DNA of 64,000 bases, from NCBI RefSeq assembly GCF_000203975.2, contig NZ_AFCF02000003.1:69327-133326 (forward strand), given 5' to 3'. The translations under genes were made by a program, and so were the position numbers. Each line of letters begins with the position of its first letter. Position 1 is the stretch's first letter. Shown here one piece after another: positions 44,968 through 54,011 of this stretch. Source of the stretch: Leisingera sp. ANG1. Its GTDB lineage: Bacteria > Pseudomonadota > Alphaproteobacteria > Rhodobacterales > Rhodobacteraceae. Below the pieces are notes generated by a model. The model had not been told where the DNA came from. It saw only the letters and a list, made by a program, of their open reading frames with translations, and did no database searches.

Positions 44968-45150
44968 CATCCTGGCAGGTCTCCTGACTTGCGGGTCGAG
45001 GCTTTGCTGCGCCTTCCCGCCCCTTGGGGCAGTGGCATACCGCAGCATTGCTCTCCGCTCACAGTTGCGGGGGCAGTCACGGATTCGGCGCCTGTTGGCT
45101 ACACCTCACCGTGTTCCCTTTTAACCGGGTGGTCTCCCAGCCGGACCAGA
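44968..45150 (-). promoter_or_regulatory. Cobalamin riboswitch upstream of btuB
   Basis: On the minus strand the B12-box core GCCACTG, the long conserved run GACTGCCCCCGCAACTGTGA and the 3' element AGTCAGGAGACCTGCC are present in the right order. The 5' start GGGAACACGGTGAGG is also visible. About 170 bases separate the aptamer from btuB. A hairpin CTGCCC-ggtat-GGGCAG lies about 40 bases before the start and could be part of the expression platform. High adenosylcobalamin should switch off the operon. Confidence 0.93.
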
Positions 45151-45479
45151 ATGGTCGGGGCTTAGGCAAACTGAACTTATTCTGTCAAGCGGGAGAATTC
45201 GCAACCTGAGTAGAAATGGCCTTGGGCTGGCATCCATATCGCCGAATTTGCCTTTCCAATTTTTCAAGTGACGATGATTGATTACGCATACAAAAAACTT
45301 CGAAAGGCAGCGGTGTTTCCCCGTTCCTCTGATAGGAACATGCCTGCCTATTGATCCCTGCAGCACTGCAGGAGAAAAACCATCGGCACCGGACGGCCAA
45401 GTGAACAGAACATGATTCTCTTGACTCAGAAATTTCGGTTTGCCATTCAGCCAAGGTGACCGGTTCCGCGAGTGTTTCA
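45151..45479. other. Spacer between two divergent riboswitches
   Basis: 329 bases that must hold the promoters for the btuB and cobalt-importer transcripts. TTGACT at 45421-45426 is a possible -35 box for the plus-strand unit, but the region where a -10 should lie (CATTCA) is poor. No gene is supported here. Confidence 0.4.
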
Positions 45480-45650
45480 ATGCGCAGCGGAAGAAATAGG
45501 GAACACGGTGCGGCGTACCCAAAAGGGACCAAATCCGTGACTGCCCCCGCAACTGTGAGCGGTGAGTGACGCTGAATACGCCACTGGGAACATCCCCGGG
45601 AAGGCCAGCCGAGCCAGGACCCGCGAGTCAGGAGACCTGCCGGACACGGG
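45480..45650 (+). promoter_or_regulatory. Cobalamin riboswitch upstream of the cobalt ECF importer
   Basis: The plus strand shows GGGAACACGGTGCGG (45499-45513), TCCGTGACTGCCCCCGCAAC (around 45534-45555), CGCCACTGGG and GAGTCAGGAGACCTGCCGG (about 45625-45643), the ordered core of a B12 aptamer. It lies about 150 bases before the DUF4198 gene. The B12 control marks the downstream metal importer as a cobalt rather than nickel system. Confidence 0.93.
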
Positions 45651-45801
45651 GACTGAGGCTCCGCTTGCGGGGTTACTGCCCTTTTCCACCGGACGCCGGG
45701 GTGCGCGTCTGGCGCGTGTGCCGTTCAGGCGTTTCCGTGCCGCTACTCCCCGTTGTTCATTCCTGATTGCAGGTGCGCCTGTATCGTCGAATGAGGACGA
45801 A

Positions 45802-46587
45802 ATGAAACTGAACTACCTGGCCGCTGCTCTGGCCGTTTCCCTGCCGGTTACCGCTTCGGCGCATTTCCAGCTGAACTACACTGAACAAGCGCTGATCGAA
45901 AAGCCCGGCGACGTGCCGATGGGCCTGGTGTTCTGGCACCCGATGGCCAACGGCCATGCGATGGACATGGGCAAGCCGGAAGAGTTTTTCATGATCCACA
46001 AAGGTGAAAAGACCGACCTGTCGGACCGCCTGGAACCCGCCACCTTCAAAGGGGCTGAAAACGAAGCTTCGGCTTACAAGGCCTCGGTCCCGGTCAAGCG
46101 GTCCGGCGACTATGTCGTGGTGACGGTCCCTTCGCCTTACTACGAGGAAAGTGAAGACATCTATATCCAGCAGATCTCCAAGGTCGTGCTGAACCGCAAC
46201 ACGCTGCCCACAGACTGGGACCAGCCGGCTGGCCTGGCGACCGAGATCCTGCCGCTGAACAAGCCCTATAACGTCATCGTAGGCTCCACCTTTTCCGGTC
46301 AGGTTCTGGCGGACGGCAAGCCGGTTCCGGGTGCCGAGATCGAAGTCGAGTTCATGGCGTCGGAGCCGGATCTGGAAAAATTCTCAACCACTGATCCCAC
46401 CGTGGGTGAGATGCCGGGCGGCGCAATTGTTGCCATCGCCGACCAGAACGGCGTTTTTTCCTTTGGCATTCCGAAAGCAGGCTACTGGGGCTTTGCGGCA
46501 CTCGGGTCCGGTCCGGCGACCGAGCACGACGGCAAGGAACTCAGCCAGGATGCTGTTCTGTGGATCCACGCAGAAGAGCTGAAGTGA
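45802..46587 (+). CDS. DUF4198 periplasmic component of the cobalt importer
   Basis: A 261-residue DUF4198-family protein with a signal peptide (1-20, MKLNYLAAALAVSLPVTASA). The mature N-terminus HFQLNYTEQA and a His/Met-rich FWHPMANGHAMDMGKP stretch are suited to metal capture. ATG 45802 follows GAGGACG; the frame is open upstream through the riboswitch. Such proteins accompany CbiM/NikM ECF transporters in Proteobacteria. It is the first gene of the unit, 10 bases before cbiM. Confidence 0.85.
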   Translation: MKLNYLAAALAVSLPVTASAHFQLNYTEQALIEKPGDVPMGLVFWHPMANGHAMDMGKPEEFFMIHKGEKTDLSDRLEPATFKGAENEASAYKASVPVKRSGDYVVVTVPSPYYEESEDIYIQQISKVVLNRNTLPTDWDQPAGLATEILPLNKPYNVIVGSTFSGQVLADGKPVPGAEIEVEFMASEPDLEKFSTTDPTVGEMPGGAIVAIADQNGVFSFGIPKAGYWGFAALGSGPATEHDGKELSQDAVLWIHAEELK

Positions 46588-46597
46588 AAGTAGACCG

Positions 46598-47215
46598 ATG
46601 CATATCGTAGACGGCGCACTGTCGAACCCGGTTGTGATCGGCGGCGCGGTTTCCGCCGTCGGCGGTATTGCCATGGGTCTGCGCAACCTGCCGCTGGAGC
46701 GGATTCCCGCGGCGGGTGTTCTGTCGGCCAGTTTCTTTGTGGCCTCCCTGATCCATGTCCCGATCGGGCCCAGTTCGGTTCACCTGATCCTAAATGGCCT
46801 TGCCGGGCTGGTGCTGGGCTGGGCCGCGTTCCCGGCTTTGTTTGTCGGGCTTCTCCTGCAGGCGGTCTTCTTCGGCTTCGGCGGGCTGACCGTGTTGGGC
46901 GTGAACGCCGTGAATATTGCCCTGCCCGCTGTTCTGGTCGGCCTGATGTTCCGGCCGCTGGTGGCGCGCGGCTCGCCGCTGCAGGGGGCTATCTGGGGCG
47001 GCATTGGCGGCGGTGCAGCAATTGCCTTCACAACCCTCGCAGTCGCAGTATCGCTGATGCTGTCCGGTGATGAGTTCATCCTTGCCGCCAAGCTTGTGTT
47101 CTTTTCCCATATCCCAGTGATGCTGATCGAGGCGCTGTTGTCCGGCGCCGCCATTTTCCTGGCCCGGCGGGTGAAGCCCGAACTGTTTGTTGACACGAAA
47201 GGAAGCCTGGCATGA
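46598..47215 (+). CDS. cbiM: Cobalt ECF transporter S component
   Basis: A 205-residue integral membrane CbiM. The N-terminus MHIVDGALSNP carries the His2 that coordinates the metal in this family, and the GPSSVHLILNGLAGLVLGWA segment is also typical. About six membrane helices are visible. It overlaps the CbiL-like gene by four bases. B12 riboswitch control points to Co2+. Confidence 0.92.
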   Translation: MHIVDGALSNPVVIGGAVSAVGGIAMGLRNLPLERIPAAGVLSASFFVASLIHVPIGPSSVHLILNGLAGLVLGWAAFPALFVGLLLQAVFFGFGGLTVLGVNAVNIALPAVLVGLMFRPLVARGSPLQGAIWGGIGGGAAIAFTTLAVAVSLMLSGDEFILAAKLVFFSHIPVMLIEALLSGAAIFLARRVKPELFVDTKGSLA

Positions 47216-47796
47216 TCCGCTCCTGCGTGCTGATCCTTGCCCTGCTGGCACCGCTGCCGGCATTGGCGCACAATGTGATTTCCTCGGTGTTTCCATCTGG
47301 ATCGGACATTGAGGGCGAGGTCGGCTTTTCCAATGGTGATATGGCTGCGGACTTGCTGATCGAGGTCTTTGACGAGGCTGGCGGCAAACTGGGTGAAACC
47401 AGGACCGACGCTGACGGCTTCTTCCTGTTCACCCCGTCAGAACCGGTGACGCATATCTTCCGCGGCGACCTTGGTGCCGGCCATGTTGCCGAAGTGATCA
47501 TGGACGCCGCAGAGGTCGCACAGATCATGGGCCAAAGCCCAAGCATGGCAGCGCTTGCGGCGACTAGCACCGCAGACGTCACTTCGGCCTCCAGGTCTGC
47601 CGGTTTGTCCGATCAGGCCCGCGCTGAGCTTGCCACCATGATGCGCAATGAATTGCGCCCGCTTCGGCAGGAGCTTACCGCGTTTAAGAACAAGTCCGAT
47701 TTTCAGTCTGTTCTTGGCGGCATCGGCTACATCTTTGGTCTTTTTGGTCTGGGCTTTTACATCGCTGCGCGGCGCAGAATCGGTGGCAAAGCATGA
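47212..47796 (+). CDS. CbiL/NikL-like accessory membrane protein
   Basis: A 194-residue protein. A signal peptide (MIRSCVLILALLAPLPALA) is followed by HNVISSVFPSGSDIEGEVGF, a small beta-domain (about 20-95), a helical linker (DQARAELATMMRNELRPLRQ) and one C-terminal membrane helix (about 165-187). This layout is that of NikL/CbiL components of metal ECF importers. It overlaps both cbiM and cbiQ by four bases. Confidence 0.82.
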   Translation: MIRSCVLILALLAPLPALAHNVISSVFPSGSDIEGEVGFSNGDMAADLLIEVFDEAGGKLGETRTDADGFFLFTPSEPVTHIFRGDLGAGHVAEVIMDAAEVAQIMGQSPSMAALAATSTADVTSASRSAGLSDQARAELATMMRNELRPLRQELTAFKNKSDFQSVLGGIGYIFGLFGLGFYIAARRRIGGKA

Positions 47797-48581
47797 CCTA
47801 TGTCCTGACAGGCGCCGAAAGGCCGCTCAGTGGCATCGGTGCCTTCCGCGCCAAGGTCACCGCGCTTGACCCGCGGATGCGCATCGTAATGACCGCGGTC
47901 TATGCCGTTGTGGTGGTCTCCCTTAGCAACCTTTGGGTGCTGTCAGCTGCGCTTGGCCTGTCGATGTGGCTACTGGCTTTCTCCGGGCTGCCGCCCCGGA
48001 AGACGCTGAAGCGGATGGCGATGATGGACAGTTTCATCATCTTCATGCTGGTGCTGCTGCCGTTCACTGTTCCGGGCACCCCAGTCCTTTCTGTTTGGGG
48101 GCTGGAGGCGAGCTGGGAAGGCCTGCGGCGCGCGGCCGAGATTGCCCTGACCGCAAATGCCGTCATCCTGGCGGTCATGACGCTGGTCGGGTCCATGGAG
48201 CCCGTGACGATGGGACATGCTCTCTTTGCCCTCAAGACGCCGGAGCGGCTGGTGCATCTGATGATGTTCACTATCCGCTACATCGATGTCCTGCGCGAGG
48301 AATACCAGCGCCTGAGCACCTCGATGAAGCTGCGCGGCTTCCGCCCCGGCACCAACTGGCACACCTACCGCAGCTACGGCTATCTGGTGGGGATGATGCT
48401 GGTGCGCGCCATTGAACGGTCGGAACGCATTCTGGCGGCGATGAAATGCCGGGGCTTCTCCGGCCGTATCATCCTCCTGGAAGACTTCCGCCTGCGCAGG
48501 GCGGACCTGTTGTTTGCCGCGGCACTTACCGCCGCCCTTGCCGCCCTGATCTGGGCAGAGGCCTTTTATGCCGCTTCTTGA
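47793..48581 (+). CDS. cbiQ: Cobalt ECF transporter T component
   Basis: A 262-residue CbiQ-type transmembrane coupling protein with about five membrane helices and the two Ala-Arg-Gly-like coupling motifs on the C-terminal side (STSMKLRGFRPGT and ERSERILAAMKCRGFSGRI), which dock to CbiO. It overlaps the CbiL-like gene by four bases and cbiO by fourteen. Confidence 0.9.
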   Translation: MTYVLTGAERPLSGIGAFRAKVTALDPRMRIVMTAVYAVVVVSLSNLWVLSAALGLSMWLLAFSGLPPRKTLKRMAMMDSFIIFMLVLLPFTVPGTPVLSVWGLEASWEGLRRAAEIALTANAVILAVMTLVGSMEPVTMGHALFALKTPERLVHLMMFTIRYIDVLREEYQRLSTSMKLRGFRPGTNWHTYRSYGYLVGMMLVRAIERSERILAAMKCRGFSGRIILLEDFRLRRADLLFAAALTAALAALIWAEAFYAAS

Positions 48582-49218
48582 TCTGAATGATATTCATTTT
48601 GCCTACCCTGGGCTTGATCCGGTGCTGGAAGGCGCCTCGATGAAGCTCAATGCGGGAGAACGGCTGTCGATTGTCGGACCAAATGGAGCAGGGAAATCCA
48701 CGCTCCTAAAAATCATCATGGGATTGATTGCACCCGATAGCGGTTCTGTCACAGCATTCGGAAAACCTTGCAACAGCGAACCGGACTTTCACGAAGTGCG
48801 CCGCCGTGTGGGGTTCGTTTTCCAGGACGCCGATGACCAGCTGTTCTGCCCGACTGTGGCCGAAGATGTCGCCTTCGGCCCGCTGAACCTAGGCAAGTCC
48901 AAGCAGGAAGCTCTGGCGGTGGTTGATGCAATACTGTCACGCCTGCGGCTGATGCACCTGCGTGACCGGGTCACCCACAAGCTGTCGGGCGGTGAGAAAC
49001 GGCTGGTGACGCTGGCCACGGTTCTGGCAATGGAACCGGAAGTGCTCATACTCGATGAGCCGACCAACGCGCTGGATCCAGAAAATTATGCACGGCTGGC
49101 TGAGATTCTGAAAGAGCTTGACCAGGCGGTTCTGCTGGTCAGCCATGATCCTGAGTTCCGTGAACAGATTGCTCCAACAGGGTATCACCTGATGGAGCGG
49201 ACACTTACAAGGGTATAG
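48568..49218 (+). CDS. cbiO: Cobalt ECF transporter ATPase
   Basis: A 216-residue ATPase. Walker A is IVGPNGAGKSTLLKI (35-49), the Q-loop region is GFVFQDADDQLFCPTVAEDV, the signature is KLSGGEKRLVTLATVL and Walker B is VLILDEPTNALDP, with the switch His in LLVSHDPEF. It is shorter than typical CbiO (about 270) because it ends soon after the switch His, which is common for alphaproteobacterial copies. It is the last gene of the importer. Confidence 0.9.
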   Translation: MPLLDLNDIHFAYPGLDPVLEGASMKLNAGERLSIVGPNGAGKSTLLKIIMGLIAPDSGSVTAFGKPCNSEPDFHEVRRRVGFVFQDADDQLFCPTVAEDVAFGPLNLGKSKQEALAVVDAILSRLRLMHLRDRVTHKLSGGEKRLVTLATVLAMEPEVLILDEPTNALDPENYARLAEILKELDQAVLLVSHDPEFREQIAPTGYHLMERTLTRV

Positions 49219-49272
49219 CGGTTTTTTGGCTGAACAGGGCTTTAGCACACACGCTTCCTGCTAAAAAACCGC
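49218..49272 (+). terminator. Inverted repeat at the end of the cobalt importer operon
   Basis: GCGGTTTTTT (49218-49227) pairs with AAAAAACCGC (49263-49272) across a 35-base loop that starts at the cbiO stop codon. It is a plausible 3' structure with U-rich and A-rich arms, but the loop is long for a standard terminator. Confidence 0.4.
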
Positions 49273-49753
49273 CGCTCCTGGTTAGCCATGCTGCGAATGC
49301 GGCCAATATCCGCAAAGTCCGGTCCCTGATCCGTCTCTGATCAACCTATGCTGCAACGCCGATCAATGGCCGCGTTGAACGCCGCGGGGCAGCGCGCAAT
49401 TTTCTGCATCTGCGATATCCAGTGTGCAGCAAGCGCGCGCAGCTAGAAATGCCAATGAGCAAGTTGGGCTCACAGTCAAATTTCGCCGTCTGCCACACGA
49501 ACATCTGCTGCCGATACGGGAACGTCTGGTCACCGTTCCAGGTCGCACGATTTCAAGGACTTGGCCGTAACTCTGGGTGGCCGCTTCTGTTGCCTCAGAG
49601 CCATCGGATTCGCCGCGTGAGCAGTCAGCAAAAGAGAGCCCCTTTGCGGTCAAAAGTTGGCTCGCCGCCTGCGCCATTTTCATACTTCGTGATCAGCAAA
49701 AAGCCGTCGTTTATGGTATTTCCAATGAAAGACTATGTTGTGAGGCAACTAGC
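49273..49753 (-). repeat. Intergenic region with interspersed repeat, copy B
   Basis: The complement of about 49340-49470 aligns with 36011-36165 (copy A) through GGATATCGCAGATGCAGAAA, GCGCTGCCCCGCGGCGTTCA and GTTGCAGCATAGGTTGATCA, at roughly 70 percent identity by eye. Its other edge (GAGCCCAACTTG) matches copy C. No gene is supported in the remaining stretch up to 49753. Confidence 0.5.
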
Positions 49754-50656
49754 CTACATTTGTTTGCTTGGCTCCCGTCCAGGTGATCTTCCTTTTGCAC
49801 GGTCTTTGAATGTAATCGCCCACATCGCGGCCAGGATCATCAGCGTCGAAAGGTAGAAAGCACCGTCTGGGACAAGCCGGAACAGCATGAAATCCGCTAA
49901 AACGGCAAAAATCAGCGACAGATACTCGAATGGTGCGAGTTTTGAGATTTCGCTGTGCTGCAGAGCAAGGGTCATCATGATATGGGCAATGCCACCTGCA
50001 ATTCCTGCACCGCAGAGGTAGACCAGCTGCAGAAAGTCAGGCTGGACCCAGCCCCAAAACACAGAAACTCCCCCAGCCACTGCACAGGTCAGTGCAAAGT
50101 AGAAGGCTATGGCTCCGGCGTTTTCCGTTTGAGCAAGGCTGCGGATCTGAATTTTGGCACCGGCCGTGAAGATCGCCATGGCGAAGGCCAGGCCTGCTCC
50201 GATCAAATAGGGTTGATCCGGTGTCGCAGCAGTCAAGCCAGGCAGCACTAGAACGAGCATTCCCAGGAACCCCAGGACAACGGCAAACCAGCGCATCCCG
50301 TTCACTTGTTCACCCAATAAGAATCGCGCCAGAACCACTGCCAGGACCGGGGCCAGATAGCCTATGATCGACGCATGGGCGAGCGGCAGGTATTTTAGCG
50401 AAGCAAATGAGGCGAACAGCGCAGTGCAGCCCAGTAGGCAGCGGGCAATATGGGACAGGGGTCGTTTAGTCCGCAAACCGCTAGGAAAGTCCCGTGTCCA
50501 CATCAGGAACAGAACCAGTGGTATCAGGGCGACGGCGCTTCGAAAAAACACCACCTGGCCTAACGGGACCTCGTCGGCAAGCAGCTTCACAAACACGACC
50601 ATGACTGTGAAAAACAAGGTTGCGCCGATGCGCAGTGCGATACCTGTGGCTTCCAT
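49754..50656 (-). CDS. EamA/DMT-family transporter
   Basis: A 300-residue, ten-helix drug/metabolite-type exporter with two EamA repeats (FRSAVALIPLVLFLMW, YLAPVLAVVLARFLLGEQVN in the first; ALQHSEISKLAPFEYLSLIF in the second). It is the last gene of the B12-riboswitch-led Nik-type operon, 19 bases after the permease gene. DMT proteins export metabolites; in some metallophore systems (pseudopaline) a DMT protein exports the chelator, so a similar role is possible here (inference). Confidence 0.82.
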   Translation of the reverse strand: MEATGIALRIGATLFFTVMVVFVKLLADEVPLGQVVFFRSAVALIPLVLFLMWTRDFPSGLRTKRPLSHIARCLLGCTALFASFASLKYLPLAHASIIGYLAPVLAVVLARFLLGEQVNGMRWFAVVLGFLGMLVLVLPGLTAATPDQPYLIGAGLAFAMAIFTAGAKIQIRSLAQTENAGAIAFYFALTCAVAGGVSVFWGWVQPDFLQLVYLCGAGIAGGIAHIMMTLALQHSEISKLAPFEYLSLIFAVLADFMLFRLVPDGAFYLSTLMILAAMWAITFKDRAKGRSPGREPSKQM

Positions 50657-50675
50657 TGTTTTGCCTCTTGGTGGG

Positions 50676-51521
50676 TTATCTGGTCTGTGCCAGTACGTCT
50701 CGGAGCCTGTCTCCAGCCAGATTGATTGCCAGCACGGAAACCAGCACGGCCAGACCCGGAAAAATCATAATGTGAGGAGCGGTCTGCATATAGGGTTTGC
50801 CATCCAGCAGCATGGCCCCCCATTCGGCGGTGGGCGGCTGCACTCCGAACCCCAGAAAGCTGAGCCCAGACACTGCAAGGATCGTGCGTGACCAGCTGCT
50901 GGTCCAAAGAACCAGCAGTGATGGCAGCACATTCGGCAGAATGTGGCGCCACAGGATCAGCCAGTCAGTCAGGCCGTTCAGGCGGGCCTGAATAACAAAA
51001 TCCCGTTCTCCGATGGTCAACCCCAGACTGCGGGCAAGCCGCGCGAATTTCATCCAACTGACCAGAGACAGGGCAACCACTAGGTTGACAGTGCTGGGGC
51101 CGAACAGCCCGGCAAAGGCAACCGCTGCGATAAGCTCCGGAAAGGCAAAGAAACTGTCTGTCACTCGCATCAGCAGGGCGTCGGGGAAGGAACCGGAACG
51201 GGCAGCCAGCAGCCCGACGAGCGTCCCTGCGATCAGCCCCGCCAATGACACCACAAGCGCCAGCCCCAGAGACCAGAACGCACCATAAAGCAGCCGGGTG
51301 CCAATATCGCGGCCCAGATGGTCTGTGCCGAACCAGTGTGCAGGTTCAGGCGGCGCCAGTCGGTTGAGAAAATCCGCCTGTGCCGGCTGGTAGGGTGTCA
51401 ACCACAATCCGATGCACAGCCCCAGTGCCAGCACCGCCAGTACCAGACCTGTTCTGCGCTTGAACCGGGACAGCGGGCTGTCCGGCAGCTTGGCGCCTTT
51501 TTGTAGGAGAACCTCACTCAT
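50676..51521 (-). CDS. Nik/Dpp-type ABC permease C
   Basis: A 281-residue permease with a cytoplasmic start (PLSRFKRRTGLVLAVLALGL), the OppC/NikC-type loop WFGTDHLGRDIGTRLLYGAF and an EAA-like region RDFVIQARLNGLTDWLILWR. Its length matches NikC (about 277) well. It overlaps permease B by four bases. Confidence 0.85.
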   Translation of the reverse strand: MSEVLLQKGAKLPDSPLSRFKRRTGLVLAVLALGLCIGLWLTPYQPAQADFLNRLAPPEPAHWFGTDHLGRDIGTRLLYGAFWSLGLALVVSLAGLIAGTLVGLLAARSGSFPDALLMRVTDSFFAFPELIAAVAFAGLFGPSTVNLVVALSLVSWMKFARLARSLGLTIGERDFVIQARLNGLTDWLILWRHILPNVLPSLLVLWTSSWSRTILAVSGLSFLGFGVQPPTAEWGAMLLDGKPYMQTAPHIMIFPGLAVLVSVLAINLAGDRLRDVLAQTR

Positions 51522-52465
51522 ACCCTCTGCTCCTGCGTGCGGGTCGCCGGGTCACTGGCGGCCTGCAGTGCCTCAGCCAGTGAATTGATCACGACATAAG
51601 CAACGGCAAAGAACATCACCAGAAACATCACCATAGGCAGGTCGCGCGACAGCACGGAGCCAGCCAGCAAAGACCCCAGCCCAGACCGGGCAAAGGTCAG
51701 CTCGACGATGATCGCGCCTTCCAGCAGGCTAGCAAAGTCGATCGCAATCATGGTCACAGCGGGCACCATCGCGTGGCGCAGCACGTGCCGAAAGAAGATC
51801 TCGCTCTCGGAAATGCCGCGCAGGCGCAGGGTTTCGACAAATGGCTGATTGGCCGCCTCCAGCATGAAGCTGCGAAGCAGACGGGTCTGCGAGGCCATCA
51901 CCCAGAACGCCAGCGTCAGCGCTGGCAGCACCAGATGCGCGGGCGTGCCGGTGCCATATGACGGGAACCACCCCAGATGCACGGCAAAGCCCAGGATCAG
52001 CAGCAAGCCCAGCCAGTAGCTCGGCATGGCTGCGCCGACTGAGGAGAGCATCACGGCAGCCCGGTCCAGCCATGTCCCCGGGTGGCGCACCGCAAGACTG
52101 GCCAACAGAAACGCAACAGCCAGCCCCAGCCCCAGAGACGTTAGCGACAGGGTCACTGTTTCACCAAGATTGCCAATGAAAATGTCCCAGACCGACGTTT
52201 GCGAGGCATACGACAGGCCAAAATCACCGCGCAGCACATTGCCAAACCAATAGAGGTACTGGAGCCAGAACGGCTCCTCTAAGTGGAACTCGGCGCGAAT
52301 GGCCTGGAGCAGTTCTGGTGGGAAGGCAATTTCTTCGGGGTAGCGCGCATGGGCAATAGCCTCAGCTCGGTCGCCGGGGGAGAAATAGCTGAGCGTGAAG
52401 GTAATCAGGCTGATCCCCAACAGAACAAAGGCAAGGCCCGGCAGGCGCGACAGAAAATACTTCAT
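51518..52465 (-). CDS. Nik/Dpp-type ABC permease B
   Basis: A 315-residue permease, the length of NikB. It has an N-terminal helix (RLPGLAFVLLGISLITFTLS), the domain SLGLGLAVAFLLASLAVRHP and the EAA-like loop PFVETLRLRGISESEIFFRH. It overlaps its neighbours on both sides by four bases. Together with permease C it forms the inner-membrane channel. Confidence 0.87.
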   Translation of the reverse strand: MKYFLSRLPGLAFVLLGISLITFTLSYFSPGDRAEAIAHARYPEEIAFPPELLQAIRAEFHLEEPFWLQYLYWFGNVLRGDFGLSYASQTSVWDIFIGNLGETVTLSLTSLGLGLAVAFLLASLAVRHPGTWLDRAAVMLSSVGAAMPSYWLGLLLILGFAVHLGWFPSYGTGTPAHLVLPALTLAFWVMASQTRLLRSFMLEAANQPFVETLRLRGISESEIFFRHVLRHAMVPAVTMIAIDFASLLEGAIIVELTFARSGLGSLLAGSVLSRDLPMVMFLVMFFAVAYVVINSLAEALQAASDPATRTQEQRV

Positions 52466-53250
52466 GCGGCCTCACTGGCGTGGCTCAATGTGCCGAGGCT
52501 GCGGGCGGCCTCGATCAGGTTTTCCGCATAGGGGCTGGCCGGTGCGGCAATGAACTCATCGCATGGCTGATAGGCTTCGACCTGCCCCATGCGCAGAACC
52601 AGAACCTTATCAGCATAGGCCGCGGCGAACCCCAGATCATGGGTGACCACAAGATATGCGGTCTGCGTCTTGCGCCGCAGCACTTCCATTTGGCGGGCGA
52701 TCTTCTTTTGCACCAGAGCATCCAGCGCGCTCAGCGGCTCATCAAAAAAGATGAGCTTGGGCCGGGCGATCAAGGCCCGCGCCAGACAGGCCCGCTGTGC
52801 CTGACCCAGAGAGACCTGACCAGGGAACCTGCTGTAAAACTCCGATCCCAGCTGGACATCTTCCAGTGCGGCAAGAACGGCACTCTTGCGCTCCTGGACG
52901 GTCAGGTTTTGGCGGTAAAGGCTTTCCTGTATAGAGGCGCCAAGTGTCAGCCGCGGGTTCAGAGCAGCCAATGGATCCTGCATTACCCAGCGGGTCTGCG
53001 GCAGGCCAGGGTGCGTTGGCACAGCCCCGGTGATATCCGTGCCAGAGGGCGTGAACACTAGCCTGCGGCAAGTTGCGGGCAGAAACCCCTGCACGGCTTT
53101 CAGCAAGGTAGACTTACCTGCGCCGCTTTCTCCGATGACACATAGCATTCCACCCTGCTGGATGTCACAGGAAACATCTTGCAACAGCACTTTGTCTCCG
53201 GCCCTGACTGTCAGGCCTTCGAGTTGAAAGACCGGGTCATTCGGCGGCAT
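52462..53250 (-). CDS. Nik/Dpp-type ABC ATPase (NikE-like)
   Basis: A 262-residue ATPase. Walker A is CVIGESGAGKSTLLKAV, Walker B is LIFFDEPLSALD and the switch His is in YLVVTHDLGFA. The signature motif is degenerate (QVSLGQAQRACLARAL in place of LSGGQ). The short length resembles NikE (about 268) rather than DppF (about 330). It overlaps the partner ATPase gene by 14 bases. Confidence 0.85.
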   Translation of the reverse strand: MPPNDPVFQLEGLTVRAGDKVLLQDVSCDIQQGGMLCVIGESGAGKSTLLKAVQGFLPATCRRLVFTPSGTDITGAVPTHPGLPQTRWVMQDPLAALNPRLTLGASIQESLYRQNLTVQERKSAVLAALEDVQLGSEFYSRFPGQVSLGQAQRACLARALIARPKLIFFDEPLSALDALVQKKIARQMEVLRRKTQTAYLVVTHDLGFAAAYADKVLVLRMGQVEAYQPCDEFIAAPASPYAENLIEAARSLGTLSHASEAA

Positions 53251-53998
53251 GGCTGATCTCTGGCTTGGCTTTGTCCCAGCAGCGGTGCGCCACTAGCTCG
53301 CGGGAATAGGTATGCTGCGGGTTGGACAAAAGGATGTCAGAAACTCCGCTCTCAACAATCCGGCCGCGCTGCATAATTGCAATCCGTCCTGCAAATCGTG
53401 CGGCCAGCGCCAGGTCGTGGGTCACCATCATCACCGCGATCTCATGTTCCGCGGCGATGCGCCGGGTTTCCTGCAGCACCTGCGATGCAATCAGCGGATC
53501 CAGCGCTGAGGTCGGCTCGTCCAGGATCAAAAGTTTCGGAGCATCCATCAGGGCCATCGCCAGCAACAGACGCTGCTGCATACCTCGACTCCACTGATGC
53601 GGGTAGCTACCGCCCGGATCCGGCAGGCCAAGGGCCGATAGAATGTCCCGCTGATGTGAGGTGTGTTTTACCCTTTTGCGGCGGGCCAGCTGGTCCCATT
53701 GCCAGCGCAGGCGGCGCAGCGGATCAAAGCCATGGGCCGGGCTTTGCGGCACATATGCAATGCCATCCAGAGTGGTTTTTGCGGGCGAGGCAAAAGCACG
53801 CTGCGCGCCGTTGAACAGAATGTGCCCGCTGGTCGGACGCGCAGGGCGGGTCAGGCCCATCACGGCCCGCAAAAGAGTAGATTTGCCCGCACCGGAGCCG
53901 CCCACAACCGCCAGCCATTCTGTCGGCGCCATCTCAAGACTGACATCATGCAGAATACCCTGCCCGCCAATTTCGGCGGACAGGGCCTCGATTTTCAT
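53237..53998 (-). CDS. Nik/Dpp-type ABC ATPase (NikD-like)
   Basis: A 253-residue ATPase with Walker A AVVGGSGAGKSTLLRAVMG, Walker B LLILDEPTSALDP and switch His in VMMVTHDLALA. The signature reads QWSRGMQQRLLLAMAL, close to the SGGMxQR form of NikD but with Arg for the first Gly. ATG 53998 (MKIEALSAEIGGQ) is used; the frame is open to 54088 inside the binding-protein gene. The length fits NikD (about 254). Confidence 0.85.
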   Translation of the reverse strand: MKIEALSAEIGGQGILHDVSLEMAPTEWLAVVGGSGAGKSTLLRAVMGLTRPARPTSGHILFNGAQRAFASPAKTTLDGIAYVPQSPAHGFDPLRRLRWQWDQLARRKRVKHTSHQRDILSALGLPDPGGSYPHQWSRGMQQRLLLAMALMDAPKLLILDEPTSALDPLIASQVLQETRRIAAEHEIAVMMVTHDLALAARFAGRIAIMQRGRIVESGVSDILLSNPQHTYSRELVAHRCWDKAKPEISHAAE

Positions 53999-54011
53999 CA
54001 AAGGTGCCTGT